Shown: positions 18,101-28,194 of the stretch, one piece after another
How positions within the stretch are numbered: position 1 is the first letter of the stretch
Layout: each line of letters begins with the position of its first letter
The notes under the pieces: generated by a model
What the model saw: the letters and a program-made list of their open reading frames with translations, nothing else
The model's database searches: none
What the model was told of the DNA's origin: nothing
NCBI GenBank assembly: GCA_030142905.1
Contig: JASJOG010000153.1
Span: 573,501 to 637,500 of the forward strand
Reading direction: 5' to 3'
DNA length: 64,000 nucleotides
Origin: Heliopora coerulea
Lineage: Eukaryota > Cnidaria > Anthozoa > Scleralcyonacea > Helioporidae
Translations under genes and position numbers: made by a program

Positions 18101-18650
18101 AAATAGTGAACATGTAGAAGTCCCGCAAATTGAGACAACTGAAACCGCATCGAGTGAAGCTCTCCGCAGTGAAGCTGCAAGTGAAGAAAAGAAAACGCAA
18201 GATGAGAGCAGAGCGAACTCTGTGAAGAAAGAAGTCATGAAAAAACAAGAAGAACTGATAAGACTTTCTGAAGATGGTGAAATTAGTCAATCGGTGCAAA
18301 ATTTGAAAAAAGCAAGTGATAAAGTTATATTAAAAATTCATGCTGAATATGAAGTAAAACAAGCGGAAAAAGCAAATGTATTTTTAACAGATTTACTAAT
18401 CAGTAAATTTGCAGATTTATTAGGAGGGTTAGAAGCAATTGAAAGCAGTGAAAAATTGGAAAAAGAACTGGTGAAAGATAAATTATTAAAAAGAGATGTA
18501 AAATCTGTAGTTGAAAAACTAAGCCCATATTTACCATACCCTGGAATATTATCAGGAGGAGTTACAGTTGGAAAACATGTTATTAAAAAACAAACAAAAA
18601 CCGTTGAAAAAAGTGAGCAAAGTGAACAAGATCGTGAAAAAGATGAATAA
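18093..18650 (+). CDS. Acidic/coiled-coil Polinton protein
   Basis: The 185-residue product has a Glu/Ser/Thr-rich N terminus (EVPQIETTETASSEALRSEA) encoded by a GC-rich island, a helical charged middle (KKEVMKKQEELIRLSEDGE, HAEYEVKQAEKANVFLTDLL), a short conserved-looking SPYLPYPGILSGGV segment and a Lys/Glu tail. No family is recognised. It overlaps the ATPase gene by 8 nt with ATAAATG at the start, implying coordinated expression with packaging functions. It could be a scaffolding or core protein; that is speculation. Confidence 0.75.
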   Translation: MSENSEHVEVPQIETTETASSEALRSEAASEEKKTQDESRANSVKKEVMKKQEELIRLSEDGEISQSVQNLKKASDKVILKIHAEYEVKQAEKANVFLTDLLISKFADLLGGLEAIESSEKLEKELVKDKLLKRDVKSVVEKLSPYLPYPGILSGGVTVGKHVIKKQTKTVEKSEQSEQDREKDE

Positions 18651-18657
18651 TAAAATT

Positions 18658-18690
18658 AATTTTGTAATGATATATTTTTATTACAAAATT
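18658..18690. terminator. Bidirectional hairpin between convergent Polinton genes
   Basis: Arms AATTTTGTAAT (18658-18668) and ATTACAAAATT (18680-18690) are perfect 11-nt reverse complements with an 11-nt AT loop. They lie between the stop of the rightward gene (18650) and the stop of the leftward gene (18689-18691). Position suggests a shared transcript 3'-end signal. Confidence 0.6.
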
Positions 18691-19162
18691 ACTGTGAAGT
18701 ATCAGAACAGCTTGCCGTCGCTGTGCTCCGGTTTTCGTGGGTTTCATCAACCGAAGGTCTCAGCACCAAAGATGCATCCACGCTTTGCTTTGTTTCATTT
18801 ATAGTTAATTTGCTCATAAGTGTATTTATTATTTTATCTTTTTCTTTTGAGTTGCTATTTGTTGATTCTTCATTTTCTAAAGATTTTAACAATTTTAAAT
18901 GATTATTATTTTCTGAAAACTGAATTTCATGTATATTATTTTTCCCAAACGTCATTCCGGCTTCAAAATCTTTCATTCCAATATCAACATGAGCGCCGAT
19001 TCGAAAACCACTTTTTTGAATTTTTCTAAAATTTATTGGTGGATAACCATGAAGATTTAAATCTAACTTTGTATCCTTGCCTGAATCCTTATTGGAATTA
19101 CCGCTGTGCGGGTCAGCTCTTCTGTTTTTATTATTTGTTCTTGATGATATACAATTTCCCAT
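18689..19162 (-). CDS. Predicted N-myristoylated/palmitoylated Polinton protein
   Basis: The 157-residue protein starts MGNCISSRTNNK. Gly2 with Ser6 fits the N-myristoylation consensus and Cys4 adds a likely palmitoylation site, so membrane anchoring is predicted. The middle (HGYPPINFRKIQKSGFRIGAHVDIGMKDFE) looks beta-rich; the C terminus is Ser/Thr/Glu-rich. Its C-terminal codons pass through a GC-rich island (18705-18790) containing the GGTCTCAGCAC module in the opposite sense to the copy in the ATPase gene. It is the only gene on the right side that runs leftward and is closest to the right TIR. Myristoylated virion proteins are common in DNA viruses for entry or envelopment; the role here is inferred. 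Confidence 0.74.
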   Translation of the reverse strand: MGNCISSRTNNKNRRADPHSGNSNKDSGKDTKLDLNLHGYPPINFRKIQKSGFRIGAHVDIGMKDFEAGMTFGKNNIHEIQFSENNNHLKLLKSLENEESTNSNSKEKDKIINTLMSKLTINETKQSVDASLVLRPSVDETHENRSTATASCSDTSQ

Positions 19163-19224
19163 TTTTTATTTATTATATTTTTATTCCTGATAATAACTAA
19201 TTTTTCCACAAATTTTACAGCAAC
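19163..19224. promoter_or_regulatory. Upstream region of the MGNC gene, abutting right TIR
   Basis: AT-rich, with an AATAAATAAAAA run just before the ATG in gene orientation. It joins the inner edge of the TIR, so the promoter may extend into the terminal repeat. Confidence 0.4.
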
Positions 19225-19801
19225 GTTGTTTGTTTAAAATTGTGTTAAAATAAGGTAATTTCCCCGCATGTCGTTGAGGGATTTTCCCCGCATTCCATAC
19301 ATGCCTAATCTCCCTAACAACCGGCGAATCCGAAAATAGTTTTTTTGTTGACATCGAGTGAGGCTAGTTGTTAGGGAGATTGAGCATGTATGGAATGTTT
19401 GGAATGTTAAGGTTATTCCCCCAAGACAACATGTCAGCGAAGCTGTTTGAAACAGCTTTGCTGCTAAAGTTTTGACCCATTTTTAAAATGTGTTGAAATT
19501 CTTTGTAACGTAATTAAATTCATGAAGCGGCCGGAAGTTAAGTAAACGATCGAACGAAGTTCTCATCGACCAGAGGTCTCAGCAGCGAAGCAACCGAAAG
19601 TAGCGCCGTCAATATAAAGGAAACCCCCTACTACACTTGTAAATTTTTGACAAAATTTTAGAATGTTCTAGAAATGAGAAGCAAAACCGAAAGTGACGAT
19701 GTAAGGAAAAAGGGAAACCCCCCACGACACTTTGAAAAATTTTGACCAAATTTGAAAATGTGTTGAAAACCTGTGACAGAATCCGGACATTACAGACTAC
19801 T
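19225..19801. repeat. Polinton right terminal inverted repeat
   Basis: Reverse complement of 1659-2237 with a few substitutions and single-base indels. It ends ...ACTACT, that is, CT at the terminus. It contains the palindrome 19291-19397 and the GGTCTCAGCAGCGAAG word at 19575-19590. Confidence 0.94.
19291..19397. repeat. Hairpin-forming palindrome inside right TIR
   Basis: Arms 19291-19321 and 19367-19397 mirror the hairpin at 2064-2170. Both TIRs keep the same two mismatches. Confidence 0.84.
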
Positions 19802-19807
19802 ATCCCC
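19802..19807. repeat. Polinton target-site duplication, right copy (ATCCCC)
   Basis: Exact repeat of 1653-1658, directly after the right TIR terminus. Confidence 0.96.
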
Positions 19808-19854
19808 ACACCATAGCTTTTTGATGTAATATTCCAGACTTTTTGCCAGGACTG
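19808..19854 (-). mobile_element. Tc1-like element, right terminal repeat
   Basis: The 47 bp contain a terminal repeat whose reverse complement begins CAGTCCTGGCAAAAAGTCTG and matches 1116-1152; TA follows at 19855-19856. Its inner end, read on the minus strand, leads straight into the WGCMSGKG transposase segment across the Polinton insertion. Confidence 0.88.
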
Positions 19855-19856
19855 TA

Positions 19857-20540
19857 AGTGGCAAACCTCTTTAATGGTACTCCACTCCATAAAACCATTC
19901 TTACTTTTCCTAAGGGATTGACATTGCTCATCAAGAAGGTTTTAAAAAATCTATTAAAATGATAGTCAAGTGGCATATGTCACTGGATCACTCTAAGTCT
20001 ACACCTTTCTTCCCAACTTAATTTCTTCTATTCCATCATGAATAAGTTTTATGAAGATGATTGAAGTTCATAGCATCCAAAGAAAAGGTGTAGAACAGGG
20101 TTGTAGGATCTAATTGTTTAATCATAAAAGAAATTTTTTGTCAATTTTCATCTCTTAAACTATCATGGTTTTTCTAAGACTTTGTCAGTATAATTTGGCA
20201 TTTCCCCCCAAGCATTTACATCTGAAGCTTTTAAGAAGTTCACATTTCAAGACTCATTGTAGCTGGTCAGACTGATTTACATATATCACTTAAAAAGCTT
20301 TCTCTGATTTGTCTTCACCAAGAAATATTCCTGGTAAGCCAGTCTTTCATAATGCTTATATCTAAATATACAGATTAGTTTGAGACTGCTACGCATCTTT
20401 GTGTAAAATGTTTTTTTGCTGTTCATTTTTACTAGCAGTCATAACATTGTTTCAAAAATCATCCTTCCAGTTTTTCTTAAACAAAACACTGCAAATTAAA
20501 AATGCACACTATTGTCACTTAACAATTTAAGTATTACTCT
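19857..20540. other. Flanking DNA without recognised gene
   Basis: I see no long frame, terminal repeat or RNA gene here. Short minus-strand frames exist but match nothing I recognise. Confidence 0.5.
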
Positions 20541-21332
20541 AACTAGCTTTTACAGGGGTTTTTCCTCATGACCAACTAGTCCAATCATTGTTGTAAACAC
20601 CTAGTGGAGGCTTAACATACTTATTTCTATACCTATCCAACTACTGGTCCAAACATGTACAAATATACAAAGTACCTTCAGATAAAGAAATATGAAGTTT
20701 ACAAACAACACCAAAAATTTCTTTACATTTACATAAAGTAAACGAATGAATATATTTTATAACAAACAAAACCAACATCACATGTTATGAATAGTTCAGC
20801 TGTTATTGACCCACTATTAGTCAAAGCATAAGTTTTTTCATAAACCAATATCATTCTTTGAATATCTGGTAAAAATACATTAGAAAGCCTTCCTTTTATT
20901 ACAGAACTTTTCATAAATCTATACAATGGCTAACATAACTAGCTTTTACAGGGGTTTTTCCTCATGACCAACTAGTCCAATCATTGTTGTAAACACCTAG
21001 TGGAGGCTTAACATACTTATTTCTATACCTATCCAACTACTGGTCCAAACATGTACAAATATACAAAGTACCTTCAGATAAAGAAATATGAAGTTTACAA
21101 ACAACACCAAAAATTTCTTTACATTTACATAAAGTAAACAAATGAATATATTTTATAACAAACAAAACCAACATCACATGTTATGAATAGTTCAGCTGTT
21201 ATTGACCCACTATTAATCAAAGCATAAGTTTTTTCATAAACCAATATCATTCTTTGAATATCTGGTAAAAATACATTAGAAAGCCTTCCTTTTATTACAG
21301 AACTTTTCATAAATCTATACAATGGCTAACAT
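20541..21332. repeat. Tandem duplication, two 396-bp units
   Basis: Units 20541-20936 and 20937-21332 are nearly identical. The two differences I noticed are both G-to-A (near 20752/21148 and 20820/21216), the first at a CpG. Each unit carries the same 65-codon leftward frame, which looks fortuitous. High identity means a recent event or possibly an assembly duplication. Confidence 0.93.
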
Positions 21333-24139
21333 TAAATAAAATATTGTTTAAATCAAGTGAATTCTACTGACAATTATTTTAAGTGGTCTTAAAAATTAAA
21401 GCAGTCACTGACATTTCCACCCAAGTTACACTGTTATAATTTGGTATAAAAAAAAAAAGCAACAATTTCTCTTGTCCTTTACTGTTGTTTAGCATTTTTA
21501 ATGCTGGAAAGCAAAACACACATAAAATACAGAAACAACAACATTGTTTTCCCAAATCACCAGTTCAAACCTTCATTTAAATGGGTAAATTTGTAAAAAA
21601 TATTTTGTGGCAGTGGATCGTTATCCCCATTTGAAGTATTTGTTGCAGTTTAAATCCCACAAAGAACTAGTTTGAGGACTAAAGTATGATCAGCTTATTT
21701 GCTCTTTTGTTTATGAATGGTGGTTTTGTACATTGTCAATTCAAAGGATTTGATTACAGGTTACCTTTAAAACGAGCAACATAAGCCTCACTGAATAGGC
21801 AAGGTTTGAATTAAAAAACTTCCACAACATCACTATTAAATATGAAAAAGAGCAGACCATTGCAATGATGTGGGCTCAAGCATTTCTCAACGGTGTTATG
21901 AAAATGCTGCAATGATGATCTATTGTTGTGAAACATACAATCAATCAAGGTCTCACACTAACTAGTATTAGCCACAAAAACTGTTGATTTGAACACAGAT
22001 GGGTTGAAATTATATATTTCCAACCTAGAAAAATTATAATATGACACATTGATGGGGGGTTGGAATGTTTGTGCAAAAGCAACAACAAACAGATTAAACT
22101 TGAAAAACACAGACCCTGACAGGAGTTGTTATTTTTGTGTTTGTAAGCTGAGACTGTTTTGGAGAACACGTATCATTATGAAAGAGAAAAGAATACCTAC
22201 ACTTGAAGAGATTGATGAAATTGTGTGGTGAAATCGAAAATGCTATTCATGTAGATATTGATGTTTTCGTGGGTTGTATTCTGGAAAGGCAACACTTGTT
22301 TATGTTTCCAATGGTGAAAAGTACTCTGTAGTGTTGTGCACTGGAGGTGCAATAGTTTGATGCTTCATGGAGACAAAGTCCAAATGCTCAGGAAATCATA
22401 GGGAACTTAAGGTTCATATTTTAAGATGTGTTGTATTAATATTTTTAAATTTCTGTTAATTCTTTATTCCTTTTGAACAAACAAAGTAGTTTTTTGTCTA
22501 CATTGCGACAAGTCTTGTGTGAAACATCAGTAAAAATGTACTGTATTTCATTTTGTTTTATTAGTTGAATGTGTTTTGGGCTTTCAGCAGCTTATCACTG
22601 GTCAAAATAGTCCAATTCACATTCAAATGTTTTGCAGGGCTTACTCTGAGGCATTGTCACCATTTGTATGGGCTATGCCCCCACTGCCTCCTGCTTCTGC
22701 TGCCCTTAGTGTTGCAGTTTTTTTCATAAAGACTTATTTATCAAAACATATCCACTACATAGACCCAACTTGAGTCTACAAGATGTGAGAAAGGTGTGCT
22801 GGTGCTATGTGAATCTCAGCCACCAATAGATGAATCTGAGAAGGACCTTGAGGCATGACCTATTAGAAGGACAGGGTCTTTTGATTCTCAGCCCAGTGTG
22901 GTTTGGTTGGATGTTTGACATTTTTATTAAAGTTTATAATACTTTGAATAACAAGTGTGCATATTCCATGCAAAATTCATATCTATCATGTAACCAAATA
23001 TGGCTGTAAAGCATGAACATAGATGATGTTCTATTTCTTCAACGTTTTGTTTGATATTCCTTACAAATGTACTTTAGTTGATTGACTACATGTTCTTTTA
23101 CTGTGCAGTTTGTACATTTGATTCTTTACATAGTGTGAAATTTTGGTGATGTTGTTTCAAGTGCTTGCATGTGGTCTGTGACTACCCACTCTTCATTCAC
23201 TGCACAGCTTGTGAATGGAATGTCACATGTACCTGTGATAAGTTCTTTAATTGTGGACATGTTATGCTTGAACCATGCATCTTGCATGTATTCCATTATT
23301 GATTGTTAACTTATTAGCTTGAAGCCACATATTGCTTTAAAAAGACAATCCCATTTGCTCAAATGTTCAATTTCAGTGAAATATGATCTTGTTTTGAGAC
23401 ATGATTTACAAGCTATGACAAAAATGTTGCATTTTGTAGACAAGAAGCATTGTCAGTAAATCAATTTACCAGTGATATTTGATTTACAGAGTACAAATTA
23501 GTACTGGTCCCCTTGCCCACCACGCAAAGTGCGGTGCGAGGGTACTAATCTTGACGTGCGTTGAGTCCTGTTACATGCGTGGTGATTACTAGGGAGAAAA
23601 ATTTTCGCTTTGTGTACGTATCTTTCTTTATATATATATATATGTATATATCTATTGGTTATGGTCACTCAAAAATGCCGTGTGCTAGCTTGGGGACTGA
23701 TATGTTGTTGAACAAACTGTACTTAGGTACCTTATTAAAGCAAATCGATTTGATCTCATTCTTTTTTCCCTTGTATGGATTTCTCACAAGTTGTTTACAT
23801 TATTTGAACACTGAAGCCAGTAAATAATTTAAGACCGGCAAAGGAAATGGCTTTCTTGGTGCCCGTGGCTGGTTTTGCCACCTCAGTAACTGGACAATTT
23901 ATGATTTGAAAGAGCAGTTCTCAAAGTTAGCTCCTTGGAATATGCATTTGCCAACTGTTCACTTTTTGCAGCAATGCTTTGTCTTGGTTCTTTCTGATTT
24001 ATACGAACAAAAGACATAAGGGAACTCGCTTGAGGTCAGGACATTTGCCAAGTGACTAAGTGTATTAAAACAACATTCTTCGCTGAAGTTGAATAGATGT
24101 TGATTAGTATAAATCTTGGGACTTTTCACATTCTGGCAA
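21333..24139. other. Unannotated flanking DNA
   Basis: AT-rich, with only short frames. A (TA)n-type microsatellite lies at about 23628-23650. A short CG-bearing segment occurs near 23518-23570. I find no gene or clear transposon terminus. Confidence 0.45.
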
Positions 24140-24515
24140 CCATTTACCTGAGCTGCACAATCACAGGTAGGTCTGAATCAAGTAGCTTTGAGGTACAAGT
24201 TCTGCAAACGGAATTGTTTTTATCAGGTTTCAAAAGTAGCTTCCCAACTTCATTCTTCCCTAAGGGAGACTTCTTATACAAAATATTACCACCTGGATTT
24301 TACTGGTGTTTATCAGTAAAGTAGAATAAAGATTCTGGTTCATTAATCTCTTTACAATGATTGTTTTTGAACATTTTGCAGTATTTAACTGGACAGCATT
24401 CATGGTCAATTGTTTGAGGAGTGGGATAGAACACTTGTCATCCAGAAGAGTTGTCCAAGCCATGACAGTCTTTGGATGCTTTCTCCGCTTTCCACACAAA
24501 GATTTCATTTCCTAA
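24140..24515 (-). pseudogene. Unrecognised coding-like remnant
   Basis: On the minus strand a frame with two stops reads GNEIFVWKAEKASKDCHGLDN, then QVFYPTPQTIDHECCPVKYC, then NPGGNILYKKSPLGKNEVGK and SVCRTCTSKLLDSDLPVIVQLR. It has Cys pairs and even composition, followed by a GTAAAT donor-like site near 24157. One stop is TGA where CGA would fit. I do not recognise the family; it may be an exon of a decayed mobile-element or host gene. Confidence 0.35.
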
Positions 24516-25740
24516 ATCAGGATATTTTTTGCTATGAAATGTCACACCATTGAAAAAGTTAGGATGTATTTATGGAAGGTAAACAGCCACCAGGTAACTC
24601 ACCGCAAAGCTACTTGTTTTTCATCACCAAATTATCCTTTGGCAAAACAGTTGTCCGCTTTAGTCTTTCTTACTTCAAGAGTGATTTGTGCATGATGACC
24701 TTTACCGTATTTGACCGGTAATGCTTTCATCAGGATTTTAAAACCTCTTGAGAAAGTTTAAAGTCGTCTGTGTGTAAATTTACCATTGAATCCTTTGTGT
24801 TGAGGTGCCACTGAATGTTTACTTGAAAATACACAACAGTTGCAGGTATATATGCCATTTTTCATTTTTATCGATGTTTTGCCTTGGAAAAAGTACATTT
24901 TTTACTTTCCTCTTCTTGTTCTTCTTTCGACAAAACTTGCACAAGGTTTGCTTGTCATATTTTGTTTTTTTCCGATGTTTGATCAGGAAATAAAACTGCA
25001 GAACTTGTTCATGTTTTCTTTGTTTACTTTGTCGATTTTGTAATTTGTTTAATCTTCGTCTCCAAAGTCTTGTACTTCCGGAGGAATACTTAGCATAAAT
25101 CCTTATCATAGCAGATCTTAAAGACATTTGTAACCAACTTTGAGGTAACATATAATTTATCAATTTTTTAAGTCAAAAAATGTCAGAAAAATATTCAATC
25201 GTGAGCTGTCCGTAATGCCGGTATCCGTTTGATAACCAATCAGAATGCTCCAGTTTTAAGATGGAAAGTCTGGTCATCTAATAAAACAATCTTTCTTTAA
25301 AGCAAAATGAGTGAGAAGTCTAATTGGAAAATGACACAAATTACCATAAACCCGCAAATAATTCAGGGTATTGATCCTATCATTTGTTGTGTAATAATTT
25401 AATTGTAAGGATGGACACCTTACCATTTGTTAAGCCGTTGAATGTTATTCTCACCGAACTTTGTTTTAATAAAGCAGAATTGAAGTTTTAAAGTAAATAT
25501 GACTATAAGCAGTTTAAATATAAAATAATTTCCAGGTTGGATTGTTTATTTGCGGCCAAATTCTGTGTGGATTTTTTTATTGCATGTCCTCTTCCAGTTA
25601 TAGTCAGGAGGATTTGTCTTTTTGAGAATTTTGAAAAAATATCATTGTTACTTGGATTCTCGAGATATATTGGAAGAGTGGGCAAGGGGTTGTTGCATAC
25701 ACGTATTTCTAGTCAGACATTGCTGAAATGAAAAAAACCA
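24516..25740. other. Unannotated flanking DNA
   Basis: A 114-codon leftward frame (24819-25163) is Lys/Arg-rich (RRRLNKLQNRQSKQRKHE; TLCKFCRKKNKKRKVKN). It might be the N-terminal exon of the remnant at 24140-24515, but nothing firm supports it. No other feature. Confidence 0.35.
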
Positions 25741-25751
25741 TGTCAACATTA

Positions 25752-25850
25752 GCTGTTGGAATGAAACTTCACAATTAACCTACACTGCTGAAGCCAACCA
25801 AAAAATGTTGACTCAAGCAGGATTTGAAGTCGCACCTTCAGGATACTGGA
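25752..25850 (-). repeat. tRNA-SINE-like repeat copy A (inverted)
   Basis: On the minus strand it reads a B-box-like AAGGTGCGACTTCAAATCCTGC-type segment, then GTTGGCTTCAGCAGTGTAGG and AATTGTGAAGTTTCATT. The same block occurs in plus orientation at 29053-29150 and 29266-29410. Confidence 0.55.
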
Positions 25851-25981
25851 TTCTTTATTGTTACTAATTTTCGGGATTTTAAAGACCCACAAAAAAAGGT
25901 TTACACAAAAATTAATTTTCTATTCTATTTCCTTATTCAAGTATAAATCGAGATACAGGTACATAATTCTTAACTATGTTC

Positions 25982-26644
25982 TCAAACTTCTATGTTGGAA
26001 CTCTCTTCTTCTGAATAACTGATTTCCTCTTCTTCCGGTTGCAGTTCTTTCAATATGTCCTTAGTGCAGTCATCAAACAATCCATTCTTGTCTGGCTCCT
26101 TGTAACTAGTCAACACAAGCTGTCTATTTTTGTCAATTATTTCTCTGTTCCTTGCTGTGGCTTCCATTTCAATAACAATCTTTACAAGAATTTCTGATCC
26201 CCCTTGCACAAGTGGTGATCATTGGTGCTTCATATCCACAACTTCGGTGTAAACAAACCCTTCTCTCAAAAGAAAAAAGCGTGTAGCCCTAGAAATTTCT
26301 CTAGGTAAGTGACCAATTATAGAGTCAGCAAGCCGTCCAGGAAGGCAGTTAGTAGCGGCTATAGCATAGCAATCATGGGAGTTGTTTTGTGAGGGCATGT
26401 CAAACATTCTCCAAGAATCGGTTTCCAAACCTCTTTGTAAATGTGAAATCCACGAAGTCTGCACAGAAAAGAATACTTGATAGACTCTCTTTTGCTGTTT
26501 GCCATCGTAGAGCTCTCCTGTTGACAGCCTGACAACAAACAAGCAGCTTAAGAAAAATCTGCCATATTTCTGGCCATGTGCCATGACACGTTCACGTGTT
26601 TTCAGAGTTGGACTTTGCCCATGACTTCTGCAACATAACTGCAT
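25982..26644 (-). pseudogene. HIRAN-like domain protein associated with the pogo element
   Basis: The frame is continuous except for one TGA at 26219-26221, where Arg would fit (MKHQ-stop-SPLVQGG). The core YAIAATNCLPGRLADSIIGHLPREISRATRFFLLREG resembles HIRAN domains, which bind DNA ends and occur in Rad5-type helicases and some mobile elements. The C terminus is acidic (EEEEISYSEEESSNIEV). It lies head-to-head with the pogo-like transposase, only 26 nt apart, so the two probably form one two-gene element with a shared promoter. HIRAN assignment is by pattern and moderate. Confidence 0.55.
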
Positions 26645-26670
26645 AACAATTCAAATCACTTCATCACAAG

Positions 26671-28103
26671 ATGGCATTATTCCGCTATGGCTTTACAATC
26701 CAAAATGACCCGCAAATGGGTTCAGAAAATGGCGCTGACGATAGTTTGCCTTCAATTTCTGCTTGTTTTCCGAGTCAAGAAAGCACTTCTCTAGGTACTG
26801 TCAAGTATCGAAACGTTGAATTGGCTGTGGTGAATATTGTAAATGACCACGAGGGGTGTTCCTCAGCAACAGCAAGAAAAAGAGGAAATTACAACCACCA
26901 TTCACCCAAAATGCATGCCAAGATTGGAAAGTATGCTAGTGAAAATGGCAATTCAAAAGCCATCAAGCACTTTAAGGCAGATATTCCTGGCTTGAAGCAA
27001 AGCACAGTCCAAACTTTCAAGCAGGCCTATGAATGGAAACTCAAAGAAGAGAGAGAGAGGAAATGCAGAAGCTCAAGTTCTTGCTATCCCTCGTGACACA
27101 CATGGGCATTCACCTATACTTCTTGAACTAGACAGCAAATTAATTACTCCATCGTAAAAGCAACTGCATTGGCGCTTGTCAACAACAATCCAACTACAAG
27201 TTTGACAAGGTTCAAGCCCACAGCGACCTGGATCAAGTCTATTTATAGGCACTGGTACAACCACTCGTCCACCAGTGCATTGAAGACCATTTGAGGAGTG
27301 CAAACTGACTTTCCTTACTGACATCAACAAGGCAATCACTGAGCATAATATTCCTCCTGAATTGGAGGTAAATGCTGACCAAACCCCTTGTTCATATGTC
27401 TCGGTGGGAAAAATGACAATGGCTCCAATAAAAGGCCTAACAGACAAGAGAAATATTACTCTTACCTTTGTTACATCACTCTCAGGCAACTTTTTTTTCA
27501 ATGCAGATCATATATCAAGGGAAAACCACAGGCAGCCAGCCAAGGGGCTTCAAGTTTCCCAATAGATCTCTAATCTAACAGAATCCAAAACATTACTCAA
27601 ATGAAGCGAAAACTCTAACACTGATAGATAAAGTAATCAAGCCGTATTTAGACCGAAAACGGAGAGAGCTGAGACTGCAACCAACCCAAAAAGCACTGCT
27701 TGCCTAGGACATGTTCAAAGGGCAGAAATCCGACAAGGTTTTGTCAAAATTGGCAACACTGAATATTGAAGTTGTGTCAGTTCCTGCAAATATGACACAT
27801 TTCTTCCAGCCCCTGGATCTTACTGTTAATGGAGAGGCTAAGCGGTTTATGAAGGACCAGTTTACTTGGTGGTATTCAGCAGAAATCCAAAAGCAAATGG
27901 AATCAGGAACAAGTACTGATGACATCGAAGTCAGTTTACAACTATCTGTCCAAAAGCCCTCACATGCCACCTGGATTGTGAGCCTTTGCAACCACTTGAC
28001 TAGCAGCGAGGGAAAGTGCTATGTTACAAAACGATGGGAGAAAGCAGGAGTTGCTGGAGTAGTGAGGGGTGAATCAACTCTTGCCCCCCGAGGATCCATT
28101 TGA
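26671..28103 (+). pseudogene. Pogo/Tigger-like DDE transposase, decayed
   Basis: Pieces in different frames follow the order of a pogo-family transposase: an N-terminal DNA-binding region (NHHSPKMHAKIGKYASENGN; ADIPGLKQSTVQTFKQAYEW), the first catalytic segment NADQTPCSYVSVGK (27371 on), PIKGLTDKRNITLTFVTSLSG, a second segment DMFKGQKSDKVLSKL (27709 on, with a TAG in place of the expected Trp), and VPANMTHFFQPLDLTVNGEAKRFMK, then a C-terminal domain to 28103. Several frameshifts and stops separate them. It is inactive. Confidence 0.82.
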
Positions 28104-28194
28104 AGAAATAGACAATGTACAGTAGACATAAAGTAAGGTAGTTACTCTACTTTGCTGTAAACAAACATGGACCAATTTCATTTAATTATACTTA

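Larger units (their letters stand above)
1659..19801. mobile_element. Polinton/Maverick element (virus-like self-synthesising transposon), 18,143 bp
   Basis: Seen directly: a 6-bp target duplication, 5'-AG and CT-3' termini, ~578-bp inverted repeats, and between them a protein-primed type B DNA polymerase, a retroviral-type integrase, an FtsK/HerA-type ATPase and capsid-like genes. This combination defines Polintons, which are thought to form virions (adintovirus-like). Genes from 2254 to 13625 run leftward, those from 13654 to 18650 run rightward, and the last (18689-19162) runs leftward. Base composition is visibly more AT-rich than the flanks, with small GC-rich islands. The inverted repeats differ at only a handful of positions, suggesting a fairly recent insertion, yet the polymerase is broken at five places. 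No adenain-like protease is recognisable. Confidence 0.96.

Noticed and set aside
1659..19801. Contaminating free virus or bacterial/phage sequence, given the tail-fibre-type repeats
   Set aside because: Exact target duplications and an interrupted Tc1-like frame show genomic integration, and the integrase and pPolB are of Polinton type.
27073..27501. 142-codon leftward gene
   Set aside because: Antisense to the pogo-like transposase, whose motifs are read on the plus strand.
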